A DNA stretch of 64,000 nt from Streptococcus peroris ATCC 700780 (GCF_000187585.1 NZ_GL732463.1:268981-332980); one strand, 5' to 3'; positions 7,181 to 17,078 are shown, numbered from the stretch's first letter. Notes: a model not told the origin generated them from the sequence alone. Translations and numbers: made by a program.

Positions 7181-8475
7181 AATTGAAGCGAAAGCAACTT
7201 TGTTTAGGGATTTGTCTCCTTTTTATGCTCTCTTTGAGTGCTGGTTTTTATTGGTGGAAACAGCAACCGACCGTCCTTCATATAGGAGTTTATGCAGGCT
7301 CTAGTTGGGATGTACCGACCAGTCAACGTTCTCATGCATTGGATCTTGCGATCCAAAAATTTGAAAAGTCCCATCCTAATGTCCGTGTGGAATATGAAAA
7401 TGGAATTCCGCAGTCGGAATATTCAAACTGGCTCTCAGAAAAAATTGTATCAGGAAAGACCCCTGATGTGTTTATGGTTTCTGAGAAAGATTTGTCCTTA
7501 TTGGCGGCACGTGGCGTTTTAGAAAAGTTAAACGGCTATATGAATAAAGAAGACCAAGTTGCTTTTTATCCTGTTGCATTTGAATCAGGTGTTTATCAGG
7601 GGCAAACCTATGCCTTGCCATATGAAAGTAATCCTATTTTGATGTGTGTCAATAAAGATTTGCTGGATAAAGAAGGCATTGAGGTTCCCAAAGAAGGTTG
7701 GAGCTTGGAAGAGTTCTATACAATTTGTAAAAAACTAACCAAAGATACCAATGGAGATGGTCAATTGGATCAGTTTGGGAGTACAGAATACACCTGGAAA
7801 GAAGCTTTGGCAGCAAATGGGGGTAGTCTCTTTCAAGGTGGGATGCTCAAACTTACGGCTCCAGAAGTCAAAGAATCTTTGACTTTTCTGCAAAAATTGG
7901 AAGAGTTAAATAAAAATTATAAGGTGAGTTCCAAAGATTTTGACCAGGGGAAAGTAGCGTTTTACCCCATGACTTTGGCTCAATATAGGACTTATAAACC
8001 TTATCCCTATCATGTTTCCAAATATTCAAACTTCACCTGGACCTGTATTCCTATGCCTGCTAAGTCAAAAACCACTAAGGCGACCTTGGTTACGACGACT
8101 TCTTTTGCCATGTCTGCTCGGACTCCTCATTCAAAGTTGGCTTGGGAGTTGATGCAAGTGTTGACAGAGGATCCAGAAATCCAACAAACTCTTTTTGCTG
8201 AATCTCAAGGGATTTCTGTCATTCCTGATGTAGTCAAGAGTCGTTCTAGTAAAGACCTTCTGCAAGTGGATGATTTTGGGGCAGATTCCTTAACCAATCA
8301 GACCTTGAACCGAATCATGGAACAAGCTGTAGAAAGTAGTCCCAAGAATGTCTCGAAAGAAGTGTTAGAAAAACTGGACTACTTGATTGGCAATGCCTTG
8401 CGCAATCAAGATGTTGAGAACCGCCTGCCGCAAATTCAAAGGGAGATTGAAAGTAGTCTCCAGGTAGGATTTTAA
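7177..8475 (+). CDS. levT: Membrane-anchored sugar-binding protein LevT
   Basis: A 432-residue family 1 extracellular solute-binding protein (MalE-like fold). An N-terminal hydrophobic helix (about residues 9-26) is not followed by a lipobox Cys, so it acts as an uncleaved anchor. The binding domain shows ALDLAIQKFEKSHPNVRVEYE, KTPDVFMVSE and DTNGDGQLDQFGS. No ABC permease or ATPase gene is nearby, so this protein is a sensor part of the Lev complex and not a transporter subunit. It overlaps levR by ATGA. The gene ends at a strong hairpin. Confidence 0.82.
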   Translation: MKLKRKQLCLGICLLFMLSLSAGFYWWKQQPTVLHIGVYAGSSWDVPTSQRSHALDLAIQKFEKSHPNVRVEYENGIPQSEYSNWLSEKIVSGKTPDVFMVSEKDLSLLAARGVLEKLNGYMNKEDQVAFYPVAFESGVYQGQTYALPYESNPILMCVNKDLLDKEGIEVPKEGWSLEEFYTICKKLTKDTNGDGQLDQFGSTEYTWKEALAANGGSLFQGGMLKLTAPEVKESLTFLQKLEELNKNYKVSSKDFDQGKVAFYPMTLAQYRTYKPYPYHVSKYSNFTWTCIPMPAKSKTTKATLVTTTSFAMSARTPHSKLAWELMQVLTEDPEIQQTLFAESQGISVIPDVVKSRSSKDLLQVDDFGADSLTNQTLNRIMEQAVESSPKNVSKEVLEKLDYLIGNALRNQDVENRLPQIQREIESSLQVGF

Positions 8476-8477
8476 AG

Positions 8478-8521
8478 AAAAAAAGATGACATCGTGTCAA
8501 GTGACAGATGTCATTTTTTTT
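8478..8521 (+). terminator. Terminator after levT, built from TGTCA/TGACA units
   Basis: ATGACATC (8486-8493) pairs with GATGTCAT (8507-8514), with inner TGTCA/TGACA arms, then eight T residues. The stem is made of the same pentamers that recur in the levD promoter. Confidence 0.8.
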
Positions 8522-8527
8522 ATTGCT

Positions 8528-8554
8528 AAATGTCATGTTTATAATGTGACATTT
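8528..8554 (+). promoter_or_regulatory. Inverted repeat upstream of levD, likely LevR operator
   Basis: AAATGTCA (8528-8535) and TGACATTT (8547-8554) form a perfect 8-bp inverted repeat with an 11-bp centre. Its position, about 30-55 bp before the -10 box, is typical for an activator of the NarL class. A further TGACA overlaps at 8554-8558. Binding by LevR is inferred. Confidence 0.5.
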
Positions 8555-8559
8555 GACAA

Positions 8560-8588
8560 TGTAAAAACGCTTTCAAATAATCTACAAT
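8560..8588 (+). promoter_or_regulatory. levD promoter with overlapping cre (CcpA) site
   Basis: The reverse complement of 8560-8575 reads TGAAAGCGTTTTTACA, close to the CcpA site core TGAAARCGYTTT. The -10 is TACAAT (8583-8588). The -35 position is poor, so the promoter should need an activator. The cre lies over the -35 region, which fits carbon catabolite repression. Confidence 0.55.
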
Positions 8589-8615
8589 AGAGTCAAATAA
8601 AGGAGGCGTAGCAAA

Positions 8616-9053
8616 ATGAAATACCTCATTTTAGTCAGTCATGGAGGATTGGCAGAAGGCCTAAAAACATCACTAGCTATGTTTGCTGGTGATAAGATGA
8701 ACCAGGTCATTGCAGTTGGACTCAAAGAAGGAAAGTCGGTCGATGATTTTGCAGTTGATTTTAGAGAAAGCATTTCAGAATTGACAGCAGATGATTCTGT
8801 ACTGGTCTTGGCAGATATTGTAGGCGGTAGTCCACTAACCACAGCAGCAACTGTCCTAGAAGAAGTTGGGAAGCTAGATGAAGCTTTGATCCTTGGTGGA
8901 ATGAACCTCACCATGGCCTTGACAGCAGTTGTGATGAAGGATGTGTTGGATGGAGACGATTTGTCAGCCACCATCTTATCAGAAGCACGATCTGCACTAC
9001 AGCCTTTTGAAGTTTCAGCCACTAGTGCTGAAGAAGATGATGACGATATTTAA
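8616..9053 (+). CDS. levD: PTS mannose-family EIIA component LevD
   Basis: A 145-residue EIIA of the Man family. His9 in LVSHGGLAEG is the phosphorylated residue, and DIVGGSPLTTAATV is the second family motif. It takes phosphate from HPr and passes it to LevE. The protein is a stand-alone IIA, unlike the fused IIAB of manL, and ends in a short acidic tail. AGGAGG precedes the ATG. It is the first gene of levDEFG, which in S. mutans imports fructose and mannose and also represses its own activator system through phosphorylation-linked feedback. Confidence 0.92.
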   Translation: MKYLILVSHGGLAEGLKTSLAMFAGDKMNQVIAVGLKEGKSVDDFAVDFRESISELTADDSVLVLADIVGGSPLTTAATVLEEVGKLDEALILGGMNLTMALTAVVMKDVLDGDDLSATILSEARSALQPFEVSATSAEEDDDDI

Positions 9054-9067
9054 TAGGGAGGTACCTT

Positions 9068-9562
9068 ATGGTAGTAACATTTGTACGGATTGATGACCGC
9101 ATGATTCACGGTCAAACAGTCACACGCTGGGCAAAAGAAAAACCATGTGATGGTTTGATTGCCGTAAACGATGCAGCAGCATCAAACAAGGTTTTGATCC
9201 AAGCTTACAAAGGCGCATCAGACAAAAAAACCTTTGTATGGACAAAAGAAGCATTTAAAGAAAAATCAGCAAAAGTAACAGAATCAGATAGTCGTTACTT
9301 CTTGATCACCAAAAATCCAATCGATATGAAGGAAATTTTGGTGGACCAAGGTTTTGTTCCAGGGGATGTTAAAGAAATCATCGTAGGCCCTGCAAATGAT
9401 CGTCCTGGTGCAGTGAAATTGGGTAATAACCAATCCATCACACAGGAAGAAGCAGAAGCCTTCCAAGCAATTCAAGCAGCAGGCTATAAGGTGAAATTCC
9501 AGTTGTTGCCTGATGTTTCGATTGGTTACTGGGATGATTTCAAATCTAAATTTGGTTTTTAA
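9068..9562 (+). CDS. levE: PTS mannose-family EIIB component LevE
   Basis: A 164-residue EIIB of the Man/sorbose family. His14 in RIDDRMIHGQTVTRW is the phospho-acceptor, and IIVGPANDRPG is also typical. It passes phosphate from LevD to the sugar crossing the LevF-LevG channel. The gene lies 14 nt after levD with GGGAGG upstream of the ATG. Confidence 0.92.
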   Translation: MVVTFVRIDDRMIHGQTVTRWAKEKPCDGLIAVNDAAASNKVLIQAYKGASDKKTFVWTKEAFKEKSAKVTESDSRYFLITKNPIDMKEILVDQGFVPGDVKEIIVGPANDRPGAVKLGNNQSITQEEAEAFQAIQAAGYKVKFQLLPDVSIGYWDDFKSKFGF

Positions 9563-9619
9563 ACCTAACAATTTTATTAATTAGGTAAATAAATTTACAA
9601 ACAAAAAGGAGCGTTTGTT

Positions 9620-10462
9620 ATGACAATTTCATGGATTCAAGCAATCTTGCTTGCAGTTTTCGCCAGCTTGTCTTCAATGCCTGGTATGGGAGGTTCCAGT
9701 ATCGGGAACTATACACTCGGTCGTCCCTTGATTGGTGGGTTGATCTCAGGTTTAATTCTTGGAGATGTGACAACCGGTATTATGGTAGGGGTTGCCCTTC
9801 AAGTCGTTTATATCGCCTTGGTAACACCTGGTGGAACCGTATCTGCGGATGTTCGTGCCATTTCTTATATCGGTGTTCCTCTTGCTATCTTGTTTGTGCA
9901 TGCAAATCACATCACAGATGAAGCTGGAATTGCAGCAGCTGCAGCCCCAATCGGTGCGGCCGTTGGGACAATCGGTACTGTTCTTTTCTACGGAACAGCT
10001 ACCATGAACTTGCTTTGGCAACACATTGGTTGGAAAGCCGTTGAAGAAGGAAACTTCAAAAAACTCTACGCAGTTGACTGGGTTTACCCATGGATCTCTC
10101 ACTTCCTCTTCTCTTTCCTTCCAACTATGATTATCACTAAATATGGTGAAAACATGGTTGATTTGATGAAACTTTACCTTCCTATGGATGGTTTCTGGAT
10201 GAAAGCTCTCTTTACAGTCGGAGCTCTTCTCCCATGTGTCGGTATTGCTATCTTGTTGAAACAAATTGTTACAAAAGCAACTGACTTCATTCCATTCTTT
10301 GTTGGATTTACCTTGGCTAAATCTCTCGGCTTGAACTTGGTAGCGAGTGCGGTTGTTTCATTGATCTTTGCAGTAATCTACTATGAACTTGAAGTAATCA
10401 AATCTATGAAAGCTGTTCCAGCTGGGGCTGTTTACGTAGACGATGATGAGGAGGATATTTAA
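9620..10462 (+). CDS. levF: PTS mannose-family EIIC permease LevF
   Basis: A 280-residue membrane protein of the Man-family IIC type, with about seven to eight hydrophobic segments and the N-terminal motif DVTTGIMVGVALQVVYI. With LevG it forms the sugar channel. It ends in an acidic patch (DDDEED). The gene follows levE after 57 bp with AAAGGAG before the ATG. No terminator lies between them. Confidence 0.92.
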   Translation: MTISWIQAILLAVFASLSSMPGMGGSSIGNYTLGRPLIGGLISGLILGDVTTGIMVGVALQVVYIALVTPGGTVSADVRAISYIGVPLAILFVHANHITDEAGIAAAAAPIGAAVGTIGTVLFYGTATMNLLWQHIGWKAVEEGNFKKLYAVDWVYPWISHFLFSFLPTMIITKYGENMVDLMKLYLPMDGFWMKALFTVGALLPCVGIAILLKQIVTKATDFIPFFVGFTLAKSLGLNLVASAVVSLIFAVIYYELEVIKSMKAVPAGAVYVDDDEEDI

Positions 10463-10463
10463 A

Positions 10464-11300
10464 ATGGCTGATAGAAAGAAAATTTCAAAGAAAACATTAG
10501 CAAAAGCATTTCATCATTGGTATTATGGTCATTTGACTTGTTTCTCTCAAGAACACATGCAAACCTTTGGGTACTTGACTTCTATGCTTCCAATCGTAGA
10601 AGAAATGTATGATACAAAAGAAGAACAAAAAGATGCTATGCAAACCTATACTGCTTTCTTCAATACTGAACCGCAACTTGGATCTCTTGTTGTAGGGATT
10701 ACAGCTGGTTTGGAAGAAGCACGTGCAAATGGAGATGCAGTAGATGGTGAAACCATCAATGGGATGCGTGCCGGTTTGATGGGACCAATCGCTGGTATTG
10801 GTGACTCTTTGATCGTTGGTACCTTGATTCCAGTTCTTTTGGGGATTGCACTTGGTCTTTCTAAAGGTGGTAACGTCGCTGGTGCTATCTTCTACATCGT
10901 CGTATGGAACTTCCTAGTCTACTTTGGTATGCGCTTTGCCTTCTTCAAAGGATATCAATTAGGGGATAAAGCCGTTGAATTCCTAGTAGGACCAAAAGGA
11001 CAAGCTCTTCGTAAAGCAATCAGCGTTGTCGGTGGTATGGTTATTGGTGCCGTAGCAGCGACTTGGGTCTCTGTTACAACAGCACTCGAATTCAAAAATG
11101 CTAATGGAGAAGCCTTCCTTAAAATTCAAGAAAAGATTGATGGTGTTTATCCAGGTCTCTTGACAGCAACCTTCATCACTATTTGCTGGTGGTTGATGTC
11201 TAAGAAAAAAGTTTCACCAAACAAAGTCATGTTAATTCTAGTTGTTGTTGCCTTAATTGGTGTTGCTCTAGGTATCTTTGACCCACATCTTAATTACTAA
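10464..11300 (+). CDS. levG: PTS mannose-family EIID component LevG
   Basis: A 278-residue IID subunit, with the family pattern FHHWYYGHLTCFSQEHMQ near the start and MAGPIAG-like GLMGPIAGIGDSL, plus C-terminal membrane segments. It works with LevF. The ATG at 10464 is chosen because GAGGAGG lies 7 nt upstream, inside the levF end; an in-frame ATG at 10443 lies before that RBS. The gap to levF is 1 nt. A strong hairpin follows, separating it from levX. Confidence 0.92.
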   Translation: MADRKKISKKTLAKAFHHWYYGHLTCFSQEHMQTFGYLTSMLPIVEEMYDTKEEQKDAMQTYTAFFNTEPQLGSLVVGITAGLEEARANGDAVDGETINGMRAGLMGPIAGIGDSLIVGTLIPVLLGIALGLSKGGNVAGAIFYIVVWNFLVYFGMRFAFFKGYQLGDKAVEFLVGPKGQALRKAISVVGGMVIGAVAATWVSVTTALEFKNANGEAFLKIQEKIDGVYPGLLTATFITICWWLMSKKKVSPNKVMLILVVVALIGVALGIFDPHLNY

Positions 11301-11334
11301 GGTCAAGAGAACCCAATATTTACTAGTAAAAATT

Positions 11335-11386
11335 TTGAGAATGAAGTAGACTAATCTCCTTCTCTTACACTTCATTCTCAATTTTT
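11335..11386 (+). terminator. Strong hairpin between levG and levX
   Basis: TTGAGAATGAAGT (11335-11347) and ACTTCATTCTCAA (11369-11381) form a perfect 13-bp stem followed by TTTTTA. It probably stops or reduces transcription into levX, or protects the levDEFG message 3' end. No clear promoter is seen between it and levX. Confidence 0.8.
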
Positions 11387-11401
11387 ATCAGGAGGATTTT
11401 C

Positions 11402-11695
11402 ATGGTTACAAAACAAGAACTTGTTAATGGATATGAAACAGAAATTAAGTATCAACGCCACATGCTTGAAAATTTGGGTCGTTGGTTCAGTTTGCTCTTT
11501 ATCACTGCTAGTATTGGTGTGGTATTGATTTATCTTTTTCATAAAACCTTCCTCCCACTCTTAATTTTCGGAATTTTACTTGCCTTGATTGGAATATTAG
11601 GAATGGTGGTTTTTGGATATGGTATCTACCGCGGGCGGATCAATCTCCAAAAGGTTATCGATGATTTCAATCAAAAGTTGACGATTCTCAATTAA
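11402..11695 (+). CDS. levX: LevX-like small membrane protein
   Basis: A 97-residue protein with two hydrophobic segments (about residues 27-45 and 50-75) between polar ends. It sits where S. mutans has levX, the last gene of levDEFGX, whose function is not established to my knowledge. The assignment rests on position and size; I see no motif. AGGAGG precedes the ATG. The hairpin directly upstream means its expression is probably lower than that of levG. Confidence 0.65.
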   Translation: MVTKQELVNGYETEIKYQRHMLENLGRWFSLLFITASIGVVLIYLFHKTFLPLLIFGILLALIGILGMVVFGYGIYRGRINLQKVIDDFNQKLTILN

Positions 11696-11704
11696 TATTA
11701 AAGG

Positions 11705-11734
11705 AACATCTCTTTCATTTTTGAGGTGTTTTTT
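11705..11734 (+). terminator. Terminator after levX
   Basis: AACATCTC pairs with GAGGTGTT (one G-U pair) across a 10-nt loop, followed by TTTT. Confidence 0.65.
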
Positions 11735-11735
11735 C

Positions 11736-11764
11736 CTTGACTATTTCTGACCAAGTGATACAAT
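11736..11764 (+). promoter_or_regulatory. groESL promoter with CtsR box on the -35
   Basis: TTGACT (11737-11742) and an extended -10 TGATACAAT (-10 at 11759-11764) are 16 bp apart. On the minus strand, 11736-11752 reads GGTCAGA AAT AGTCAAG, a fair match to the CtsR heptad pair RGTCAAA-NAN-RGTCAAA. CtsR binding here would block the polymerase. Confidence 0.7.
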
Positions 11765-11775
11765 AGAATCATAAG

Positions 11776-11802
11776 TTAGCACTCTAACATTAAGAGTGCT
11801 AA
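11776..11802 (+). promoter_or_regulatory. CIRCE operator (HrcA site)
   Basis: TTAGCACTC-N9-GAGTGCTAA is a perfect CIRCE inverted repeat, placed just after the expected transcription start of groESL. It is the binding site for the heat-shock repressor HrcA. Confidence 0.97.
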
Positions 11803-11832
11803 AATGAATGAATAGGAACTGGAGGAAAACAG

Positions 11833-13751
<1,919 letters not shown>

Positions 13752-13758
13752 AAAAACC

Positions 13759-13791
13759 AAAAAGGTAGGAATTTAGAATTCCTACCTTTTT
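13759..13791 (+). terminator. Terminator after groEL
   Basis: GGTAGGAATT and AATTCCTACC pair perfectly around TAG, with A and T runs on the flanks. Confidence 0.92.
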
Positions 13792-13819
13792 AATCTGAAC
13801 TAGAATCTTGTCAGTTCAT

Positions 13820-13850
13820 AAAAAAGAGGAAGAATCTCTTCCTCTTTTTC
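13820..13850 (-). terminator. Terminator after serS
   Basis: AAAAAGAGGAAGA and TCTTCCTCTTTTT form a 13-bp stem with a 3-nt loop directly after the serS stop codon. It can also stop read-through from groEL. Confidence 0.9.
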
Positions 13851-15125
13851 TTATGGTCTAATTACATCAACGCCACCCATGTATGGACGAAGAACTTCAG
13901 GGATGGTCACAGAACCATCTTCGTTTTGATAATTTTCAAGAATAGCTGCAACCGTACGTCCAACTGCAAGCCCAGATCCGTTCAAGGTATGAAGAAGTTT
14001 AACCTTGCCATCAGCTTCATCACGATAGCGGATTTGCGCACGACGAGCTTGGAAGTCTTCTGTATTTGAACAGCTAGAGATTTCACGATAAGTGTTTTGA
14101 GCTGGAATCCAAACTTCCAAGTCATAAGTCTTAGCAGCAGAGAATCCCATATCTCCAGTTGAAAGAGCTACTACTCGGTAAGGAAGATTGAGTTTTTGGA
14201 GGATATTTTCGGCATTGCCAACCATTTTTTCCAATTCATCATATGATTCTTCTGGTTTGGCAAACTTCACCATTTCAACCTTATGGAATTGGTGCAAACG
14301 GATCAAGCCACGAGTATCACGACCGGCTGAACCAGCTTCTGAACGGAATGATGGGCTCATAGCTGTAAAGTAGATTGGTAAGTCTTTTCCATCAAGAATT
14401 TCATCACGATAGTAGTTTGTTAAGGGTACTTCAGCAGTAGGGATAAGGACATAATTTGTATCGCTTAGTTCAAAGGTATCTTCTTTAAATTTTGGATATT
14501 GCCCTGTACCAAACATAGAATCATGGTTGACCATGTATGGAGGGATGACTTCTGTATAGCCTTCTTTTGCGTGTTCATCTAACATGAAGTTGTAGATGGC
14601 ACGTTCTAGTTTTGCACCGAGCCCTTTATAGAAGAGGAAGCGAGCTCCGGTAACTTTCGCACCGCGTTCCCAGTCTAGTATGCCTAGGGCTTCTCCTAAG
14701 TCCCAGTGAGCTTTAACGTCAAAGCTGAAATCACGAGGAGTTCCCCAACGGCGAACTTCGACATTGTCATTTTCATCAGCTCCAACGGGCACGCTATCAG
14801 CAGGAATATTTGGAAGAGTGGTGGTAAATTCTGTTAACTTAGCATCGATTTCTGTCAATTCTGCATCTAATGATTTGATGTCAGCAGAGAGAGCTTGCAT
14901 GGCAGTGATTTTATCATCCGCATTTTCTTTATTGCGTTTAGCTTGGGCAATTTCGGCAGAAACGGTGTTACGTTCAGATTTAAGTGTTTCAACCTTAACC
15001 AAGATGTCTCGACGTTTGGCATCGATTTCTTTCATCTCATTCAAAGTAGCAGCGGCTACCCCACGTGTAGCCAGTTTTTTAGCGACAGTATCAAAATCTG
15101 TGCGGATTCGTTTGATATCTAACAT
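13851..15125 (-). CDS. serS: Seryl-tRNA synthetase
   Basis: A 424-residue class II synthetase. The N-terminal coiled-coil arm that grips tRNA-Ser covers about residues 25-105. Class II motifs follow: motif 2 ([21 protein letters not shown], given here only by its core SFRSEAG) and motif 3 ([12 protein letters not shown]). It charges tRNA-Ser with serine. The start at MLDIKRI is chosen because an AGGAG site lies 7 nt upstream; a longer reading frame runs 75 nt into the T-box leader and is not real. The gene is preceded by its own promoter and T-box. Confidence 0.97.
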   Translation of the reverse strand: MLDIKRIRTDFDTVAKKLATRGVAAATLNEMKEIDAKRRDILVKVETLKSERNTVSAEIAQAKRNKENADDKITAMQALSADIKSLDAELTEIDAKLTEFTTTLPNIPADSVPVGADENDNVEVRRWGTPRDFSFDVKAHWDLGEALGILDWERGAKVTGARFLFYKGLGAKLERAIYNFMLDEHAKEGYTEVIPPYMVNHDSMFGTGQYPKFKEDTFELSDTNYVLIPTAEVPLTNYYRDEILDGKDLPIYFTAMSPSFRSEAGSAGRDTRGLIRLHQFHKVEMVKFAKPEESYDELEKMVGNAENILQKLNLPYRVVALSTGDMGFSAAKTYDLEVWIPAQNTYREISSCSNTEDFQARRAQIRYRDEADGKVKLLHTLNGSGLAVGRTVAAILENYQNEDGSVTIPEVLRPYMGGVDVIRP

Positions 15126-15318
15126 AAGAACTCCTTTATGATAAAAAGCACACCTGTTAAAGCGTTGGAGTGGCAGGGCCACGGTTCCATCCAACTTCAC
15201 AGATGTGCACTTGATTATGTATGTAATTGAGAATAACGGTAGAATTTCACCTATCCCTCCTATCTGCTCGCAACAACCGCAGACTTTCTGAAAGAAGGGG
15301 ATAACCTACTTATCCGTT
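15126..15318 (-). ncRNA. Serine T-box riboswitch leader of serS
   Basis: The minus strand carries the T-box core TGGAACCGTG (15180-15189), a terminator stem GCACATCTGT/ACAGGTGTGC followed by five T residues (15143-15208), and a stem I closed by AACGG/CCGTT. The triplet TCT followed by A at 15241-15243, just before the closing strand of stem I, is in the right place for the specifier and codes for serine. Uncharged tRNA-Ser should stabilise the antiterminator and switch serS on. Confidence 0.92.
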
Positions 15319-15324
15319 GTTATG

Positions 15325-15353
15325 ATTATACTAAAGTTTCTATTTTTTTGCAA
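15325..15353 (-). promoter_or_regulatory. Promoter of the serS T-box transcript
   Basis: On the minus strand, TTGCAA (15348-15353) and TATAAT (15325-15330) are 17 bp apart. The -35 lies inside the 3' end of the DUF956 gene. Confidence 0.7.
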
Positions 15354-15711
15354 ATAGATTTTTAATTTTTTGACCGATGATTTGGATGAGAGTAGGAAGT
15401 TTGACAACTTTATCATTGCCTAGCTTTTCACGAGCAATTTTAAGAATTTTTCCAGAATCTTTTGAGGCGAAGAGAAATTTTCCTTGGTCTGTAAAAACTT
15501 CAAAATGACGACTAACCTTACGACCCGAAACATTGGCACCGATTTGATTAACACTAGACCATGGGATTTGGATGTAATCTTCAACATTTCGGTCTGAGTA
15601 AAATTCTAGTGCCTGATCTCCAACAAGGAACTTTCCAACTTTTCCTTGTATAGAGAGGTAAGAAGTTCCAGTAGTTTGTAGGTCAATGACCTTGTTGAGA
15701 GATTGTGCCAT
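15340..15711 (-). CDS. DUF956 family protein (ManO-like)
   Basis: A 123-residue cytoplasmic protein of the DUF956 family. It contains a compact beta-rich N-terminal two-thirds (VDLQ-type start, IPWSSVNQIGANVSG) and a basic C-terminal tail. DUF956 genes usually sit at the end of mannose PTS operons, where the product has been proposed to affect PTS activity. Here it is not next to a PTS; it starts 2 nt after aspartokinase and is co-transcribed with it. The family is clear to me; the role is not. Confidence 0.75.
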   Translation of the reverse strand: MAQSLNKVIDLQTTGTSYLSIQGKVGKFLVGDQALEFYSDRNVEDYIQIPWSSVNQIGANVSGRKVSRHFEVFTDQGKFLFASKDSGKILKIAREKLGNDKVVKLPTLIQIIGQKIKNLFAKK

Positions 15712-15713
15712 GT

Positions 15714-17078
15714 TTAATCTTCCTTACTTTCACCGAAAAAGGCTTGGTAGAGAGCTTTGATAGCAGCCTTTTCTTGATCCTTATGGACCACGAACATGAT
15801 GGAAACTTCACTAGAACCTTGGGACATCATCTGGATATTGATCTTGTTTTCAGATAGGGCACGAGTTGCAGTGGCTGTGACCCCGATATGACTCTTCATT
15901 TTTTCACCCACAATCATGATGATTGAGAGATCGTGTTCAATTTCAGCGTGGTCCACTTCGGCTTTTTGGACCAATTGACGAATGATTTCTTCCTCTTTGA
16001 TAGGAGTCAGTTCGCGTGAACGTAAAATAACAGAAAGGTCATCGATACCAGTTGGCATATGTTCCCAACCAATATTTAAATCTTCGAGAATTTGAAGTAC
16101 TTTACGACCAAAACCAATTTCGCGGTTCATCAGATACTTAGACACATTGATGCTGACAAAGCCAGAGTCGCCAGCAATTCCAACTACCGGGAATTTATCG
16201 CTACTATGTTGAAGTACAATTCGAGTACCTGGGTGGTCAGGATTATTGGTATTTTTGATAACGAGAGGAATCTTTCCGCGGTAGGCTGGAAGGAGTGCTT
16301 CGTCATGAAGTACAGAGAATCCAGCATAGGCTAGTTCCCGCATTTCACGGTAAGTTAATTCAGGAATTGAGTGTGGTTCGTGAATAATACCAGGATGTGC
16401 TGCAAAAATCCCATTGACATCTGTAAAGTTTTCGTAAAGGTCTGCTTTGACACCTGCAGCAATGATGGAACCTGTGATATCAGATCCTCCACGGGAGAAG
16501 GTACAGATTTGATTATCTTTGGTTACACCAAAGAATCCAGGAATAACAAGGACTTCTGTGCCATTATTGAGTTCTTCAATTTTATCATAGCTTGAAGGAA
16601 TGATGCGAGCATTACCAGGTTCACTGGTAACAACAATACCAGCTTCTCGTGGATGAACGTAGCGAGCCTCTAATCCATTTTGGTTAAAGTAAGCTGCAAT
16701 GAGTTTTGCATTATTATTTTCCCCTGCAGCAAGGAAGGTATCGTAAAGAAATTCATTATTTTCAATTGGGAGGGTAGCGAGAGCACGGATACTTTTAGAA
16801 ATTCGTTCTAAAACAGCTGGTTTAAGTCCTAGTTCGCTAACCATGGCTGCATAACGATCGATAATCCAATTTTGGCTAACACTGATATCGTTGCCTGCAA
16901 CATAATCACGATAATATTTAATCAAAGCATCCGTAACCTTGGTATCTTCAGCATTACGTTTTCCTGGTGCAGATACAACTACAAAACGACGTTCAGGGTC
17001 ACTTTTTACAATGTTTAAAACCTTTTTTAACTGGCTTGCAGAGGCAAGTGAACTTCCTCCAAATTTTACAACCTTCAT
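15714..17078 (-). CDS. Aspartate kinase
   Basis: A 454-residue monofunctional aspartokinase. The amino acid kinase domain starts with KVVKFGGSSLA and contains FSRGGSDITGSIIAAGV, and two ACT domains fill about residues 300-450 (GIAGDSGFVSINV, MIVGEKMKSHIGVTATATRAL). It phosphorylates aspartate, the first step toward lysine, threonine, methionine and diaminopimelate. No lysine riboswitch is visible, so control is probably allosteric through the ACT domains. It has its own promoter at 17107-17135. Confidence 0.93.
   Translation of the reverse strand: MKVVKFGGSSLASASQLKKVLNIVKSDPERRFVVVSAPGKRNAEDTKVTDALIKYYRDYVAGNDISVSQNWIIDRYAAMVSELGLKPAVLERISKSIRALATLPIENNEFLYDTFLAAGENNNAKLIAAYFNQNGLEARYVHPREAGIVVTSEPGNARIIPSSYDKIEELNNGTEVLVIPGFFGVTKDNQICTFSRGGSDITGSIIAAGVKADLYENFTDVNGIFAAHPGIIHEPHSIPELTYREMRELAYAGFSVLHDEALLPAYRGKIPLVIKNTNNPDHPGTRIVLQHSSDKFPVVGIAGDSGFVSINVSKYLMNREIGFGRKVLQILEDLNIGWEHMPTGIDDLSVILRSRELTPIKEEEIIRQLVQKAEVDHAEIEHDLSIIMIVGEKMKSHIGVTATATRALSENKINIQMMSQGSSEVSIMFVVHKDQEKAAIKALYQAFFGESKED

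Noticed and set aside
8553-8588. TTGACA at 8553-8558 as the -35 of levD
   Set aside because: It is 24 bp from the TACAAT -10, too far; it is better read as part of the TGACA array.
9752-10264. A 170-codon open frame antisense to levF
   Set aside because: It is the shadow of a highly conserved permease gene, with no RBS and a composition typical of antisense reading.
13851-15200. Longer serS with a 25-residue N-terminal extension
   Set aside because: The extension reads through the T-box and terminator; the AGGAG site and family length support the start at 15125.
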